Counted from the first letter of the stretch, positions 1-6,395 are shown. The stretch is DNA of 7,197 bases from Thiopontia sp013349825 (GCA_963981015.1 CAXCCG010000096.1:1-7197); one strand, 5' to 3'. Program-made: numbers and translations. Notes: generated by a model from the sequence alone, not told the origin.

Positions 1-51
1 GGCGCTATGGGCGTTAGGCATTTACACATGACTTATTCAGAGGTTCCTTAG
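1..51. mobile_element. Terminus of an IS5-like insertion sequence (end at 47) plus possible target duplication TTAG
   Basis: Read on the minus strand from position 47 inward, the sequence begins GGAACCTCTGAATAAGTC. This resembles the terminal inverted repeat of IS5 as I remember it (GGAAGGTGCGAACAAGTC): GGAA and a downstream AAGT are shared in register. The next four plus-strand bases, TTAG (48-51), fit the YTAR target preferred by the IS5 subgroup. Positions 1-40 recur with one mismatch at 7047-7086, which shows the sequence is a dispersed repeat. The body of the element would lie to the left, outside the window, so neither a transposase nor the second inverted repeat can be checked. The repeat is certain; the family assignment is inference from memory. 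Confidence 0.5.
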
Positions 52-77
52 TTACTGAGCACATGTCTTAGTGTTTA

Positions 78-111
78 AAAAAGGGGGCTTTCTATCGAAA
101 GCCCCCTTTTT
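78..111 (-). terminator. Strong intrinsic terminator, probably bidirectional
   Basis: A perfect 15-bp stem (78-92 pairing with 97-111) encloses a TATC tetraloop. The G5/C5 core is flanked by A-run and T-run arms, so the transcript has a U-tract in either direction. It lies about 28 bp beyond the stop codon of the leftward 134-residue gene and would end that transcript. It would also block transcription coming out of the insertion sequence on the left. Confidence 0.88.
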
Positions 112-139
112 AGGTGTGACGCTGTGAAAAAGAGTTGAC

Positions 140-544
140 TTACAACTTACCCTCTTTCTTGAGCTTCATCTTCATCCAGAGTGGAAGTGAGTCAGGGTTA
201 GAGAGGTCATACTCCGGGGCAGGCTCAGCTAGTTTGACAGCAGGCTTTCCGGCCTCTGGTTCTGGTGCAGGAGCATCACTCTCTGCGCTTGCTGCTGGTG
301 CATCAGAGGTGGATGAATTAACACGGACATCCTGTACGCCGGTCCATTCCGTGATCCCGCTTTTACGAGGGTAGAGGTAGCGCAACATCGCTGCAGAGGC
401 GACAGCCTGAGCATTAGCTACAATGTCATCAGAACTCATGTCTTCACTCATGGTGTAGATTTGGTTCAGCATCTTGTCAGCTTTGAACTCATTAAACTGT
501 TCAGGTTCCAGTTCGTCCAGTAGATCTTTCAGGACTGTATTCAT
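140..544 (-). CDS. Conserved-looking hypothetical protein, 134 aa, Ala/Pro/Glu-rich linker
   Basis: I do not recognise this protein. The start at 544 (N-terminus MNTVLKDLLDEL) is chosen because a GAGG ribosome-binding site (555-558) sits 10 nt upstream and a good promoter precedes it; the longer open frame to 802 would overlap bepA out of frame. Residues 1-60 look like a helical acidic domain (QFNEFKADKMLNQIY, then an alanine-rich helix AQAVASAAMLRYLYP). Residues 78-111 are a low-complexity Ala/Pro/Glu/Ser linker. Residues 112-134 form a distinct tail (NPDSLPLWMKMKLKKEGKL) ending in basic residues. There is no signal peptide or membrane segment, so a cytoplasmic location is likely. The three-part build (folded head, flexible linker, short C-terminal motif) suggests an adaptor or tethering protein, but that is inference. 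It lies 142 bp downstream of bepA on the same strand. That this is a real gene is likely; its function is unknown. Confidence 0.75.
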   Translation of the reverse strand: MNTVLKDLLDELEPEQFNEFKADKMLNQIYTMSEDMSSDDIVANAQAVASAAMLRYLYPRKSGITEWTGVQDVRVNSSTSDAPAASAESDAPAPEPEAGKPAVKLAEPAPEYDLSNPDSLPLWMKMKLKKEGKL

Positions 545-584
545 GGTCGATATGCCTCGTAATTTCGGTGAATTGTGGGCACAT

Positions 585-613
585 ATTATGAAGAGTGACC
601 ACAAAAGAATCAA
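585..613 (-). promoter_or_regulatory. Sigma70-type promoter of the 134-aa hypothetical gene
   Basis: On the minus strand there is a -35 TTGATT (608-613), a 17-bp spacer and a -10 CATAAT (585-590). Transcription would start near 578 and give a leader of about 34 nt before the ATG at 544, containing the GAGG site. The gene can therefore be expressed independently of bepA. Confidence 0.6.
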
Positions 614-686
614 GAGATCTGCAAAAGGGTTATTGATGGGCAGATAGTCGATTGAGATCAAATCTAAGTGAGCCCAAGAAAAGGAG

Positions 687-2189
687 CTAGATTTTTGACT
701 CCTTCTCAAGCTGCTCTTTCTGCTCATAGATGCGCCGTTTCTCATCAATTTTTGCAAATAAGATGAAGTGGTTTCTCTTATTCGAACCAGTACGCTCGGC
801 ATAGTCTAGTTGGTGAATGGCTATCGTAGTCTCTCCGCGCAGATAGTGGTATTCAGCCAGAGCAAGGTGTGATTCGCTGGGTTGTCTGGAGAGATGGTAG
901 TTTGCAGCAAGCGTTTTGTAGAGAGAAGGGTTGTCAGGACGTTGATCGATTGCATCTTGTAGTATCTGTAGTGCCTCTTTTAATGCACCAGACTGTTGTA
1001 ATAAGTTTGTGTAAAAGAGAGAGAGTCCCAGATGGGAGGGAAACAGGTTGTAAGCGGTTGCAATCCGCTTTAATGCTGCTGGTCGTTGATTGTTGGCGAC
1101 TTCGGCCTGTGCAGTGGTAATCAATAGTGTTGGTTGTTCGGGACTCTGAGCGGTTAGTGGCAACAACTGCTGTAGTGCCTGAGCTGCTTGACCTGCTTGT
1201 AGTAGCGCGTAACCCAATCCAAACTGAAGACCACTACGGTTGGTTGAGTCGGAAATCTCTGAGAGTTGGGCTTTATAGTAGCGTACCGCTGCCTCCGGAT
1301 TGGTAAATTGCTGTACGTGCAGCAGGTTGCGGATACGCTGAAATTCATCGTTACTGAACGGAGGGAGTTCGGGGTAGTGTGCTATCCGGCTCTCTGCATC
1401 AGCAATACGCGAGAGAGTGAGTGGGTGGGTACGCAAGTATTCAGGAATAGTCTCACCCTCATGGCGAGTCGAGAGCTGTAGCCGTTTGAAAAAGGCGGGC
1501 ATGGCAGCGGCAGGGTAGCCATTGCTATGGAGAATCTGCATACCAATTCTGTCTGCCTCCTGTTCATTGCTTCGGGTAAAGTTAATCTGTTTTTGCAGTG
1601 AGAGTCCTGTGGCTGTTGCAATAACAGCTTCCCCGGCCTGTGGGCTGGCAGATGAGGCAAGGATTGCTGTGAGTATGGTTGCAGCAGTTTGTAGAGAGAG
1701 GTTTTGCCGGCTCTCTAATGCACGTAAAAGATGACGTTGGCTGACATGTGCAATTTCGTGGGCCAGCACTGCAGCTAACTCCCCTTCTGATTCAGATTTT
1801 AGAATGAGTCCTGTATGGATACCGATCTTTCCACCGGGGCCTGCAAAGGCGTTGATAGAGTCATCATTGATGATAAAAAACTCAAAGGGGGCTGTAGGGG
1901 TTTCACTTTGTAATACAAGGGAACGACCTAATGATTGGATATAGTGGTTGACTTCGGGTTGTAGCAGAAAATCAGCCTGTTCGCGTAGTGAACGCAAAAA
2001 GGCCTCCCCCAGTAACTGCTCCTGTTGTGGTGTCATTAGTGCTGAACTGCTATCACCTCCGAGAGAGGGGAGGCGAATTTCGCTCGCAGATAAGGGGAGA
2101 GATACAGAGACAAACAGCAGTAAAAACAGAGAAAATATGGTCTGAAAACTTGCCTTGGTGGCTCTGATGTAATATAAGTAGCGGCTCAT
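687..2189 (-). CDS. bepA: BepA-like periplasmic M48 metalloprotease/chaperone with C-terminal TPRs
   Basis: A 500-residue protein, close to E. coli BepA (YfgC, about 487 aa). Residues 1-36 form a signal peptide: a basic start, then a hydrophobic core (IFSLFLLLFVSVSLPL) and a likely cleavage site around SAS-EI. The M48 zinc-protease domain follows. HEIAH at 144-148 gives the zinc ligands H144 and H148 and catalytic E145. NEQEAD at 208-213 supplies the third ligand (E211). THP at 254-256 places H255 where the BepA 'His-switch' histidine lies. Roughly 290-465 is alpha-helical TPR-type repeat sequence ending in a charged tail. In the family, BepA promotes LptD assembly at the BAM complex and degrades stalled LptD and BamA. 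The gene is divergent from tusA (86 bp between starts). The ATG at 2189 has a weak ribosome-binding site, but it is the only start that retains the signal peptide. The general family is certain; the exact orthology is very likely. Confidence 0.93.
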   Translation of the reverse strand: MSRYLYYIRATKASFQTIFSLFLLLFVSVSLPLSASEIRLPSLGGDSSSALMTPQQEQLLGEAFLRSLREQADFLLQPEVNHYIQSLGRSLVLQSETPTAPFEFFIINDDSINAFAGPGGKIGIHTGLILKSESEGELAAVLAHEIAHVSQRHLLRALESRQNLSLQTAATILTAILASSASPQAGEAVIATATGLSLQKQINFTRSNEQEADRIGMQILHSNGYPAAAMPAFFKRLQLSTRHEGETIPEYLRTHPLTLSRIADAESRIAHYPELPPFSNDEFQRIRNLLHVQQFTNPEAAVRYYKAQLSEISDSTNRSGLQFGLGYALLQAGQAAQALQQLLPLTAQSPEQPTLLITTAQAEVANNQRPAALKRIATAYNLFPSHLGLSLFYTNLLQQSGALKEALQILQDAIDQRPDNPSLYKTLAANYHLSRQPSESHLALAEYHYLRGETTIAIHQLDYAERTGSNKRNHFILFAKIDEKRRIYEQKEQLEKESKI

Positions 2190-2202
2190 TTTTATTTAGC
2201 GG

Positions 2203-2234
2203 TTGTGTATCTTAATCTCATTTTGGTGCATAAT
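2203..2234 (+). promoter_or_regulatory. Weak candidate promoter for tusA in the divergent bepA/tusA gap
   Basis: TTGTGT (2203-2208) and CATAAT (2229-2234) are the best -35/-10 pair upstream of tusA, but the 20-bp spacer is long. A TG directly before the -10 could help weakly. The gap between the bepA and tusA starts is only 86 bp, so both promoters must lie here or overlap the genes. I could not pick a convincing bepA promoter. Confidence 0.3.
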
Positions 2235-2275
2235 TGATTCCTTCAGTAGATTAACAGAGAAACGGAGAGTAAAGA

Positions 2276-2506
2276 ATGGCTGATTTTGACCAAGAACTGG
2301 ATGCATCAGGATTGAACTGCCCACTGCCTATTTTGCGTACCAAGAAAACCATCAACACTATGGATGCAGGACAGGTTCTGCGAGTGATTGCAACCGACCC
2401 AGGTTCAGTTAAAGACATTGAAGCATTTTGTAATCAGACGGGTAACGAGCTGATCTCATCCGGTGAAGAAGCGGGTAAATTTGTATTTTTGATCAAGAAA
2501 TCTTGA
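2276..2506 (+). CDS. tusA: TusA family sulfurtransferase (sulfur carrier protein)
   Basis: A 76-residue protein with the full TusA signature: an LDASGLNCPLPILRTKK start in which the CPxP motif (C15-P16-L17-P18) carries the persulfide-forming cysteine, followed by the basic R21/K23 helix. The second half (DPGSVKDIEAFCNQTGNEL) matches the family's second strand-helix unit, and the length is typical. TusA proteins are cytoplasmic and pass sulfane sulfur between rhodaneses, DsrE-type proteins and acceptors, serving tRNA thiolation or, in sulfur oxidisers, the reverse Dsr or Hdr-like routes. The following dsrE2 gene favours the sulfur-oxidation role here. A GGAG site (2264-2267) lies 8 nt before the ATG. 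No rhodanese gene precedes it, unlike the rhd-tusA-dsrE2 order known in Allochromatium vinosum; bepA occupies that side. Identification is secure; the pathway is inferred. Confidence 0.95.
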   Translation: MADFDQELDASGLNCPLPILRTKKTINTMDAGQVLRVIATDPGSVKDIEAFCNQTGNELISSGEEAGKFVFLIKKS

Positions 2507-2531
2507 TTTGGAATAGTGTAATAGTCGAAGG

Positions 2532-2558
2532 CGGCTGGAGTATTCTCCAGCCGTTTTT
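2532..2558 (+). terminator. Intrinsic terminator or attenuator between tusA and dsrE2
   Basis: A perfect 9-bp GC-rich stem (2532-2540 with 2545-2553), a TATT tetraloop and a TTTTT run (2554-2558) lie between the two same-strand genes, 25 bp after the tusA stop and 27 bp before the dsrE2 start. No clear promoter fits between it and dsrE2. It therefore probably works as a partial terminator that lowers dsrE2 expression relative to tusA, or as a stabilising 3' end for a short tusA mRNA. Confidence 0.8.
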
Positions 2559-2585
2559 GTATAGTTTGATAAAGAGGAATCAATA

Positions 2586-3107
2586 ATGGCTGATGTATCA
2601 AAAGTCTCAATGATTTGTACTAAAGGTACCCTGGATTGGGCCTATCCACCTTTTATTCTCAGCAGCACTGCCGTTGCTCTGGGTAAAGAGGTCTCCATGT
2701 TTTTTACCTTCTATGGTTTGAATCTTCTGTTGAAAGACACCAGTAGTTTGCGTGTTTCACCTGCAGGAAATCCTGCGATGCCTATGAAGATGCCTTTTGG
2801 ACCTGAGTGGTTACAGAAGATCAATTGGGCATCCAAATTACCAAATGTTTTCATGAATAACATGCCTGGGTTTGAGAAGTTTGCAACAGATATGATGTTG
2901 AAGACGACACAGAAACACGGTGTTGCTTCAATTGAAGAGCTGCGTGAGATCTGTCAGGAGATGGAAGTGAAGTTTCTTGCTTGCCAGATGACTGTTGAGC
3001 TGTTTGGGTTTGAGCATAGTGACTTTATTGATGGGGTTGAATTTGTGGGGGCTTCTACCTTCTTTGATGAATCTAGTACCGATGGAACAATGACGCTCTA
3101 CCTATAA
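2586..3107 (+). CDS. dsrE2: DsrE2-like DsrE/DsrF family sulfur-transfer protein
   Basis: A 173-residue DsrE-fold protein. The N-terminus (KVSMICTKGTLDWAYPPFI) is the typical first strand and helix, and the SMFFTFYGLNLL segment (37-48) is characteristic of the DsrE2/peroxiredoxin-like subgroup rather than of short DsrE or TusD. Residues 60-115 hold the long Pro/Met-rich insert (AMPMKMPFGPEW, NNMPGFEKFATDMM) seen in DsrE2 proteins. Three cysteines are present: C11, C123 and C133. C133 in the FLACQMTVELFG segment occupies the place of the conserved sulfur-binding cysteine of the fold. The insert may mediate membrane association, but no clear membrane helix is visible. In A. vinosum the homologue works with TusA and a rhodanese in cytoplasmic sulfur trafficking. 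An AGAGGA ribosome-binding site lies about 8 nt before the ATG. A small hairpin (CTCTAC/GTAGAG, 3096-3113) spans the stop codon. Confidence 0.9.
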   Translation: MADVSKVSMICTKGTLDWAYPPFILSSTAVALGKEVSMFFTFYGLNLLLKDTSSLRVSPAGNPAMPMKMPFGPEWLQKINWASKLPNVFMNNMPGFEKFATDMMLKTTQKHGVASIEELREICQEMEVKFLACQMTVELFGFEHSDFIDGVEFVGASTFFDESSTDGTMTLYL

Positions 3108-3132
3108 GTAGAGCTGTTGTTGTGACAATAGA

Positions 3133-3158
3133 GGCGCTCCTGTGCGAGCGCCTTTTTT
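3133..3158 (+). terminator. Intrinsic terminator after dsrE2
   Basis: A 7-bp stem GGCGCTC/GAGCGCC (3133-3139 with 3146-3152) has a CTGTGC loop and is followed by six T (3153-3158). It ends the sulfur module 26 bp past the dsrE2 stop and lies only 14 bp before the first possible rlmI start, leaving no room for a separate rlmI promoter downstream of it. Confidence 0.85.
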
Positions 3159-3172
3159 AATTCCAGCTTTTA

Positions 3173-4384
3173 ATGGTTACTCCTATGAAAACACTGCCTC
3201 CACTCAGACTGAAAAAAAGCGAAGAGAGAAGACTTCGTGCAGGACACCTATGGGTCTTTAGTAATGAGGTAGACGTAAAGCAGACCGCTCTCGATAGTTT
3301 TGAACCCGGTGAACTGGTATCGGTACAGGCATTTGATGGAAAGGTATTGGGGAACGGATATGTTAATCCCAATACGTTGATTGCAGCACGTATTGTCAGT
3401 CGTGACCCCTCCTACCGGCTCGACCAGTCGCTGATTACCCATCGCCTCAAGGTGGCACTTTCAATTCGTGAGCGCATATTTCCCCATCCGTACTACCGAT
3501 GGGTTCATGGAGAGTCAGATGGGTTGCCTGGTTTGGTGGTGGACCGTTTTGGTGATGTGCTGTCAGTACAGATTACAACAGCAGGGATGGAACGGATGAC
3601 TGAGGAGGTTGTTGCTGCACTGAAGAAGGTGAGCAGTGCAGCCGTTATTGTATTGAAAAATGATACCTCTGCGCGGCAGTTGGAAGGGCTGGAGAGTAAA
3701 GTGGATGTGGTCGTTGGTGAGCTGCCAGAGTTAGTCCCTTTAGTGGAGAATGGTGCAAAATTTGAAGTGCCACTGCTGGATGGGCAGAAGACGGGTTGGT
3801 ATTACGACCATCGAATGAATCGTCTACGGCTGCAGAATTATGTTGCAGGTCAACGCGTGCTGGATCTATTTAGCTATGTGGGTGGCTGGGGCATTGAAGC
3901 GGCGACTGCTGGTGCTCGTGAAGTGCTCTGTGTCGATGGGTCCGAACGTTTCCTAGAACGAGTTCACCATAATGCAGCCCTGAATGGGGTCACAGAGAAG
4001 GTAGCTACCCTGCAAGGAGATGTGTTTGATGCACTCAAAGAGTTGCGTGGTGCACGAGAGCAGTTTGATGTTGTAATTGTTGATCCTCCCGCCTTTATCA
4101 AACGAAAAAAAGACCATAAAGAGGGGTTGCTTGCCTATCGTCGAGTGAATGAGTTGGCGATGCGGCTACTTTCACGTGATGGGATTCTGGTAAGCGCCTC
4201 CTGTTCTCATCATCTGCAGCGAGTCGAATTGAAACGGCTACTGTTAGCCTCCAGTCGTCATATTGATCGTAATCTGATGTTGCTGGAAGAGGGGCACCAA
4301 GGGCCAGATCATCCGGTTCATCCCGCCATTCCTGAGACAGAATACATCAAATGCTTTACCTCTAGAGTGTTGCCAGCGGGGTAG
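3173..4384 (+). CDS. rlmI: RlmI-like 23S rRNA m5C methyltransferase (class I SAM, PUA domain)
   Basis: A 403-residue protein of the RlmI/YccW family (E. coli RlmI, 396 aa), which makes 5-methylcytosine at position 1962 of 23S rRNA. Residues 7-90 are the N-terminal PUA domain (RLRAGHLWVFSNEVD). Residues 114-120 (ESDGLPG) and 205-217 (QKTGWYYDHRMNR) are family landmarks. The SAM-binding motif I is VLDLFSYVGGWG (229-240), with an acidic VDG at 254-256. Motif IV is DPPAFIK (304-310), and the cysteine motif SCSHH (343-347) carries the catalytic cysteine C344. An in-frame ATG at 3185 (MKTLPPLRLKK) is an equally likely start and matches how many relatives begin; neither start has a clear ribosome-binding site. 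It sits just after a terminator and 6 bp before lgt, so rlmI and lgt probably form one transcript. Substrate position is inferred from family. Confidence 0.9.
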   Translation: MVTPMKTLPPLRLKKSEERRLRAGHLWVFSNEVDVKQTALDSFEPGELVSVQAFDGKVLGNGYVNPNTLIAARIVSRDPSYRLDQSLITHRLKVALSIRERIFPHPYYRWVHGESDGLPGLVVDRFGDVLSVQITTAGMERMTEEVVAALKKVSSAAVIVLKNDTSARQLEGLESKVDVVVGELPELVPLVENGAKFEVPLLDGQKTGWYYDHRMNRLRLQNYVAGQRVLDLFSYVGGWGIEAATAGAREVLCVDGSERFLERVHHNAALNGVTEKVATLQGDVFDALKELRGAREQFDVVIVDPPAFIKRKKDHKEGLLAYRRVNELAMRLLSRDGILVSASCSHHLQRVELKRLLLASSRHIDRNLMLLEEGHQGPDHPVHPAIPETEYIKCFTSRVLPAG

Positions 4385-4390
4385 TGGTGG

Positions 4391-5170
4391 ATGGTTGCGC
4401 CTGACATACAGCCCTATATTGAGTTAGGGCCGCTCAAAATCCACTGGTACGGGGTGATGTACCTGATCGGCTTTGTTGCTGCTTGGTGGCTAGGATTGCA
4501 GCGAGCCAAACGGGACCCAGAGAATTGGGATGAAGAGAAGGTTAGTGACCTCATCTTCTATGCAGCCATTGGAGTTATTCTGGGGGGGCGATTGGGGTAT
4601 GTGCTTTTCTATGATTTTGCAGCCTATCTGGATAATCCGCTGGCAATGTTGAAAGTGTGGCAGGGCGGAATGTCTTTTCATGGAGGGCTGCTTGGGGTTC
4701 TAGTAGCTCTCTGGCTTTATGGTAGAAAGATAGGGCAGGGTTTTTTTCAAATCACCGATTTTGTAGCACCACTGGTACCGATCGGGTTGGGAACAGGACG
4801 CATTGGTAATTTTATCAATGGAGAGCTCTGGGGGCGGGAAACCGACATGCCGTGGGGAATGATTTTTACCCATACCGACCCACAGCTATTGACTCGGCAC
4901 CCTTCGCAGCTCTATGAGGCTCTGTTAGAGGGAGTCATATTGTTTCTGATACTCTGGCTCTACTCTCGGCGACACCGTCCGACGATGGCAGTTTCTGCAC
5001 TATTCTTGCTGTTCTATGGGTTGTTTCGCTCCATCGTGGAATTTTTCCGCGTTCCTGATGCTCATATTGGTTATCTTGCATTTGATTGGTTAACCATGGG
5101 ACACCTGCTCTCCCTGCCGATGCTGCTGCTAGGCATCCTGTTCTGGTTGAAAGCACAGCGGCAACCCTAG
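4391..5170 (+). CDS. lgt: Phosphatidylglycerol--prolipoprotein diacylglyceryl transferase
   Basis: A 259-residue polytopic inner-membrane enzyme, slightly shorter than E. coli Lgt (291 aa), with about seven hydrophobic segments. Lgt moves a diacylglyceryl group from phosphatidylglycerol to the lipobox cysteine of prolipoproteins, the first step of lipoprotein maturation before LspA and Lnt. Visible hallmarks are HWYGVMYLIGF (18-28), MSFHGGL (94-100) with H97 matching the essential H103 of E. coli, and the Lgt signature GRIGNFINGELWG (136-148) with R137 matching R143. RHPSQLYE (169-176) and EFFRVPD (217-223), with R220 near E. coli R239, follow. The loop before RHPSQLYE is shorter than in E. 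coli, which explains the length. GGGG at 4378-4381, inside the end of rlmI, is the likely ribosome-binding site. A perfect 12-bp palindrome (5163-5174) spans the stop codon; without a T-run it is not an obvious terminator. Confidence 0.96.
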   Translation: MVAPDIQPYIELGPLKIHWYGVMYLIGFVAAWWLGLQRAKRDPENWDEEKVSDLIFYAAIGVILGGRLGYVLFYDFAAYLDNPLAMLKVWQGGMSFHGGLLGVLVALWLYGRKIGQGFFQITDFVAPLVPIGLGTGRIGNFINGELWGRETDMPWGMIFTHTDPQLLTRHPSQLYEALLEGVILFLILWLYSRRHRPTMAVSALFLLFYGLFRSIVEFFRVPDAHIGYLAFDWLTMGHLLSLPMLLLGILFWLKAQRQP

Positions 5171-5200
5171 GGTTTTGCGAAAAATAATCGAATAACTTGT

Positions 5201-5228
5201 TTGCAATCTCTCCTGGTTACGGTATATT
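5201..5228 (+). promoter_or_regulatory. recA promoter
   Basis: A -35 TTGCAA (5201-5206), a 16-bp spacer and a -10 TATATT (5223-5228) predict a start near 5234-5236, inside the inverted-repeat element described next. The leader of about 58 nt carries a strong GAGGTGAT ribosome-binding site (5280-5287) 5 nt before the recA ATG. Confidence 0.6.
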
Positions 5229-5229
5229 A

Positions 5230-5268
5230 AGAGAACAAGAAGAGAACTTAGTTCTCGTTTTATTCTCT
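5230..5268. promoter_or_regulatory. GAGAAC-type operator/hairpin at the recA start site, putative LexA site
   Basis: GAGAAC occurs twice in direct orientation (5231-5236, 5242-5247) and once inverted as GTTCTC (5251-5256). The core GAGAAC-TTA-GTTCTC (5242-5256) is a perfect 6-3-6 palindrome. The whole 18+3+18 element is an inverted repeat with 15 of 18 positions matching. The direct pair also reads GAAC-N7-GAAC (5233-5247), the spacing known for alphaproteobacterial LexA boxes. I see no intact CTGT-N8-ACAG box, the usual gammaproteobacterial LexA site, in the gap. It overlaps the predicted transcription start, a good place for a repressor. It could instead act as a 5' mRNA stem-loop. The structure is certain; the LexA role is inference. 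Confidence 0.55.
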
Positions 5269-5292
5269 AATAATAGCTTGAGGTGATCGAAA

Positions 5293-6348
5293 ATGGAAGA
5301 AAATAAAAAGAAGGCACTGGATGTTGCTCTGGGGCAAATTGAGCGCCAGTTTGGTAAAGGGTCCATCATGCGTATGGGAGATGATTCCATTCATCGTGAT
5401 ATTGAGAGTGTCTCTACCGGATCACTTGGGCTGGATGTCGCTTTGGGGATTGGTGGGCTGCCTCGTGGTCGAGTCGTTGAAATTTATGGTCCTGAATCTT
5501 CTGGTAAGACTACGTTGACACTCCATGCAGTTGCAGAGATGCAGAAACTGGGTGGTACGGCAGCTTTTGTTGATGCGGAACATGCGCTTGATCCACAATA
5601 CGCAGAGCGTTTAGGTGTCAACATTGATGACTTGCTGGTGTCTCAACCCGATACTGGGGAGCAGGCGCTGGAAATCACAGATATGTTGGTCCGTTCAGGT
5701 GCGGTCGATGTAGTGATTATCGACTCTGTTGCAGCATTGACCCCTAAAGCAGAGCTGGAAGGTGATATGGGGGATACCCATGTTGGGCTGCAGGCGCGTT
5801 TAATGTCACAAGCACTGCGAAAATTGACAGCCAATATCAAACGTTCCAATACACTGGTGATTTTTATCAACCAAATTCGTATGAAGATTGGTGTGATGTT
5901 TGGTAGCCCCGAAACAACGACTGGCGGTAATGCACTCAAATTTTATGCTTCTGTACGTCTCGATATACGCCGTATTGGTGCAATCAAAAAAGGAGACGAG
6001 GTGTTGGGGAATGATACCCGGGTCAAAGTGGTGAAGAACAAGGTGGCCCCTCCATTCAAGCAGGTGACCTTCGATATTCTCTATGGAGAGGGGATCTCGC
6101 GTGAAGGAGAAATTATCGACCTTGGTGTAGATCAAGGAATTATCCAGAAATCAGGCGCCTGGTACAGCTATGGTAGTGAGCGTATTGGTCAGGGCAAAGA
6201 TAAAGTACGACAATTTCTCAAAGAGCATCGTGAAATGGCGAAGGAGATTGAGCAGCAAATCCGGGATAAATTGTTACCCGATCGCGCACCTAAACTTGAG
6301 GTGATTGAGTCTGTTGACCCGAAAAAGGCTAAAAGTGAGGCGGCATAA
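5293..6348 (+). CDS. recA: Recombinase RecA
   Basis: A full-length 351-residue RecA (E. coli 353 aa). It forms ATP-dependent filaments on single-stranded DNA, drives strand exchange, and is the co-protease that triggers LexA self-cleavage in the SOS response. Landmarks: N-terminal helix MEENKKKALDVALGQIERQF, Walker A GPESSGKT (66-73), catalytic E96 in VDAEHALD, Walker B VVIIDSV (140-146), and the DNA-binding L1 and L2 loops near 157-165 and 195-209 (L2: IRMKIGVMFGSPETTTGGN region). The RecA signature ALKFYASVR is at 214-222. The C-terminal tail is short and ends KKAKSEAA, less acidic than that of E. coli. It has its own promoter, operator-like element and near-ideal ribosome-binding site. recX, a common downstream neighbour, is absent; a tRNA-Leu gene follows 86 bp after the stop. 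No truncation or frameshift is seen. Confidence 0.99.
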   Translation: MEENKKKALDVALGQIERQFGKGSIMRMGDDSIHRDIESVSTGSLGLDVALGIGGLPRGRVVEIYGPESSGKTTLTLHAVAEMQKLGGTAAFVDAEHALDPQYAERLGVNIDDLLVSQPDTGEQALEITDMLVRSGAVDVVIIDSVAALTPKAELEGDMGDTHVGLQARLMSQALRKLTANIKRSNTLVIFINQIRMKIGVMFGSPETTTGGNALKFYASVRLDIRRIGAIKKGDEVLGNDTRVKVVKNKVAPPFKQVTFDILYGEGISREGEIIDLGVDQGIIQKSGAWYSYGSERIGQGKDKVRQFLKEHREMAKEIEQQIRDKLLPDRAPKLEVIESVDPKKAKSEAA

Positions 6349-6381
6349 AGCTGGATGTTAACGCTGGAGAAAGAGGCTATT

Positions 6382-6395
6382 CTCTTGTACAAGAG
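6382..6395. promoter_or_regulatory. 14-bp perfect palindrome at the -35 position of the tRNA promoter
   Basis: CTCTTGTACAAGAG is a perfect palindrome without a spacer. It is centred about 26 bp upstream of the tRNA -10 and so covers the place of a -35 element. It could be a regulator-binding site, or simply a small hairpin in the recA 3' untranslated region. No partner protein can be named. Confidence 0.3.

Noticed and set aside
545..802. N-terminal extension of the 134-aa hypothetical protein to 802
   Set aside because: It would overlap the end of bepA out of frame and cross the promoter and GAGG site that serve the internal ATG at 544.
5163..5178. Palindrome AACCCTAGGGTT at the lgt stop as a terminator
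   Set aside because: It has no loop and no proper T-run, so it is not a credible intrinsic terminator.
5643..6135. Antisense open frames inside recA
   Set aside because: They are shadows of a strongly conserved gene, without ribosome-binding sites or recognisable protein features.
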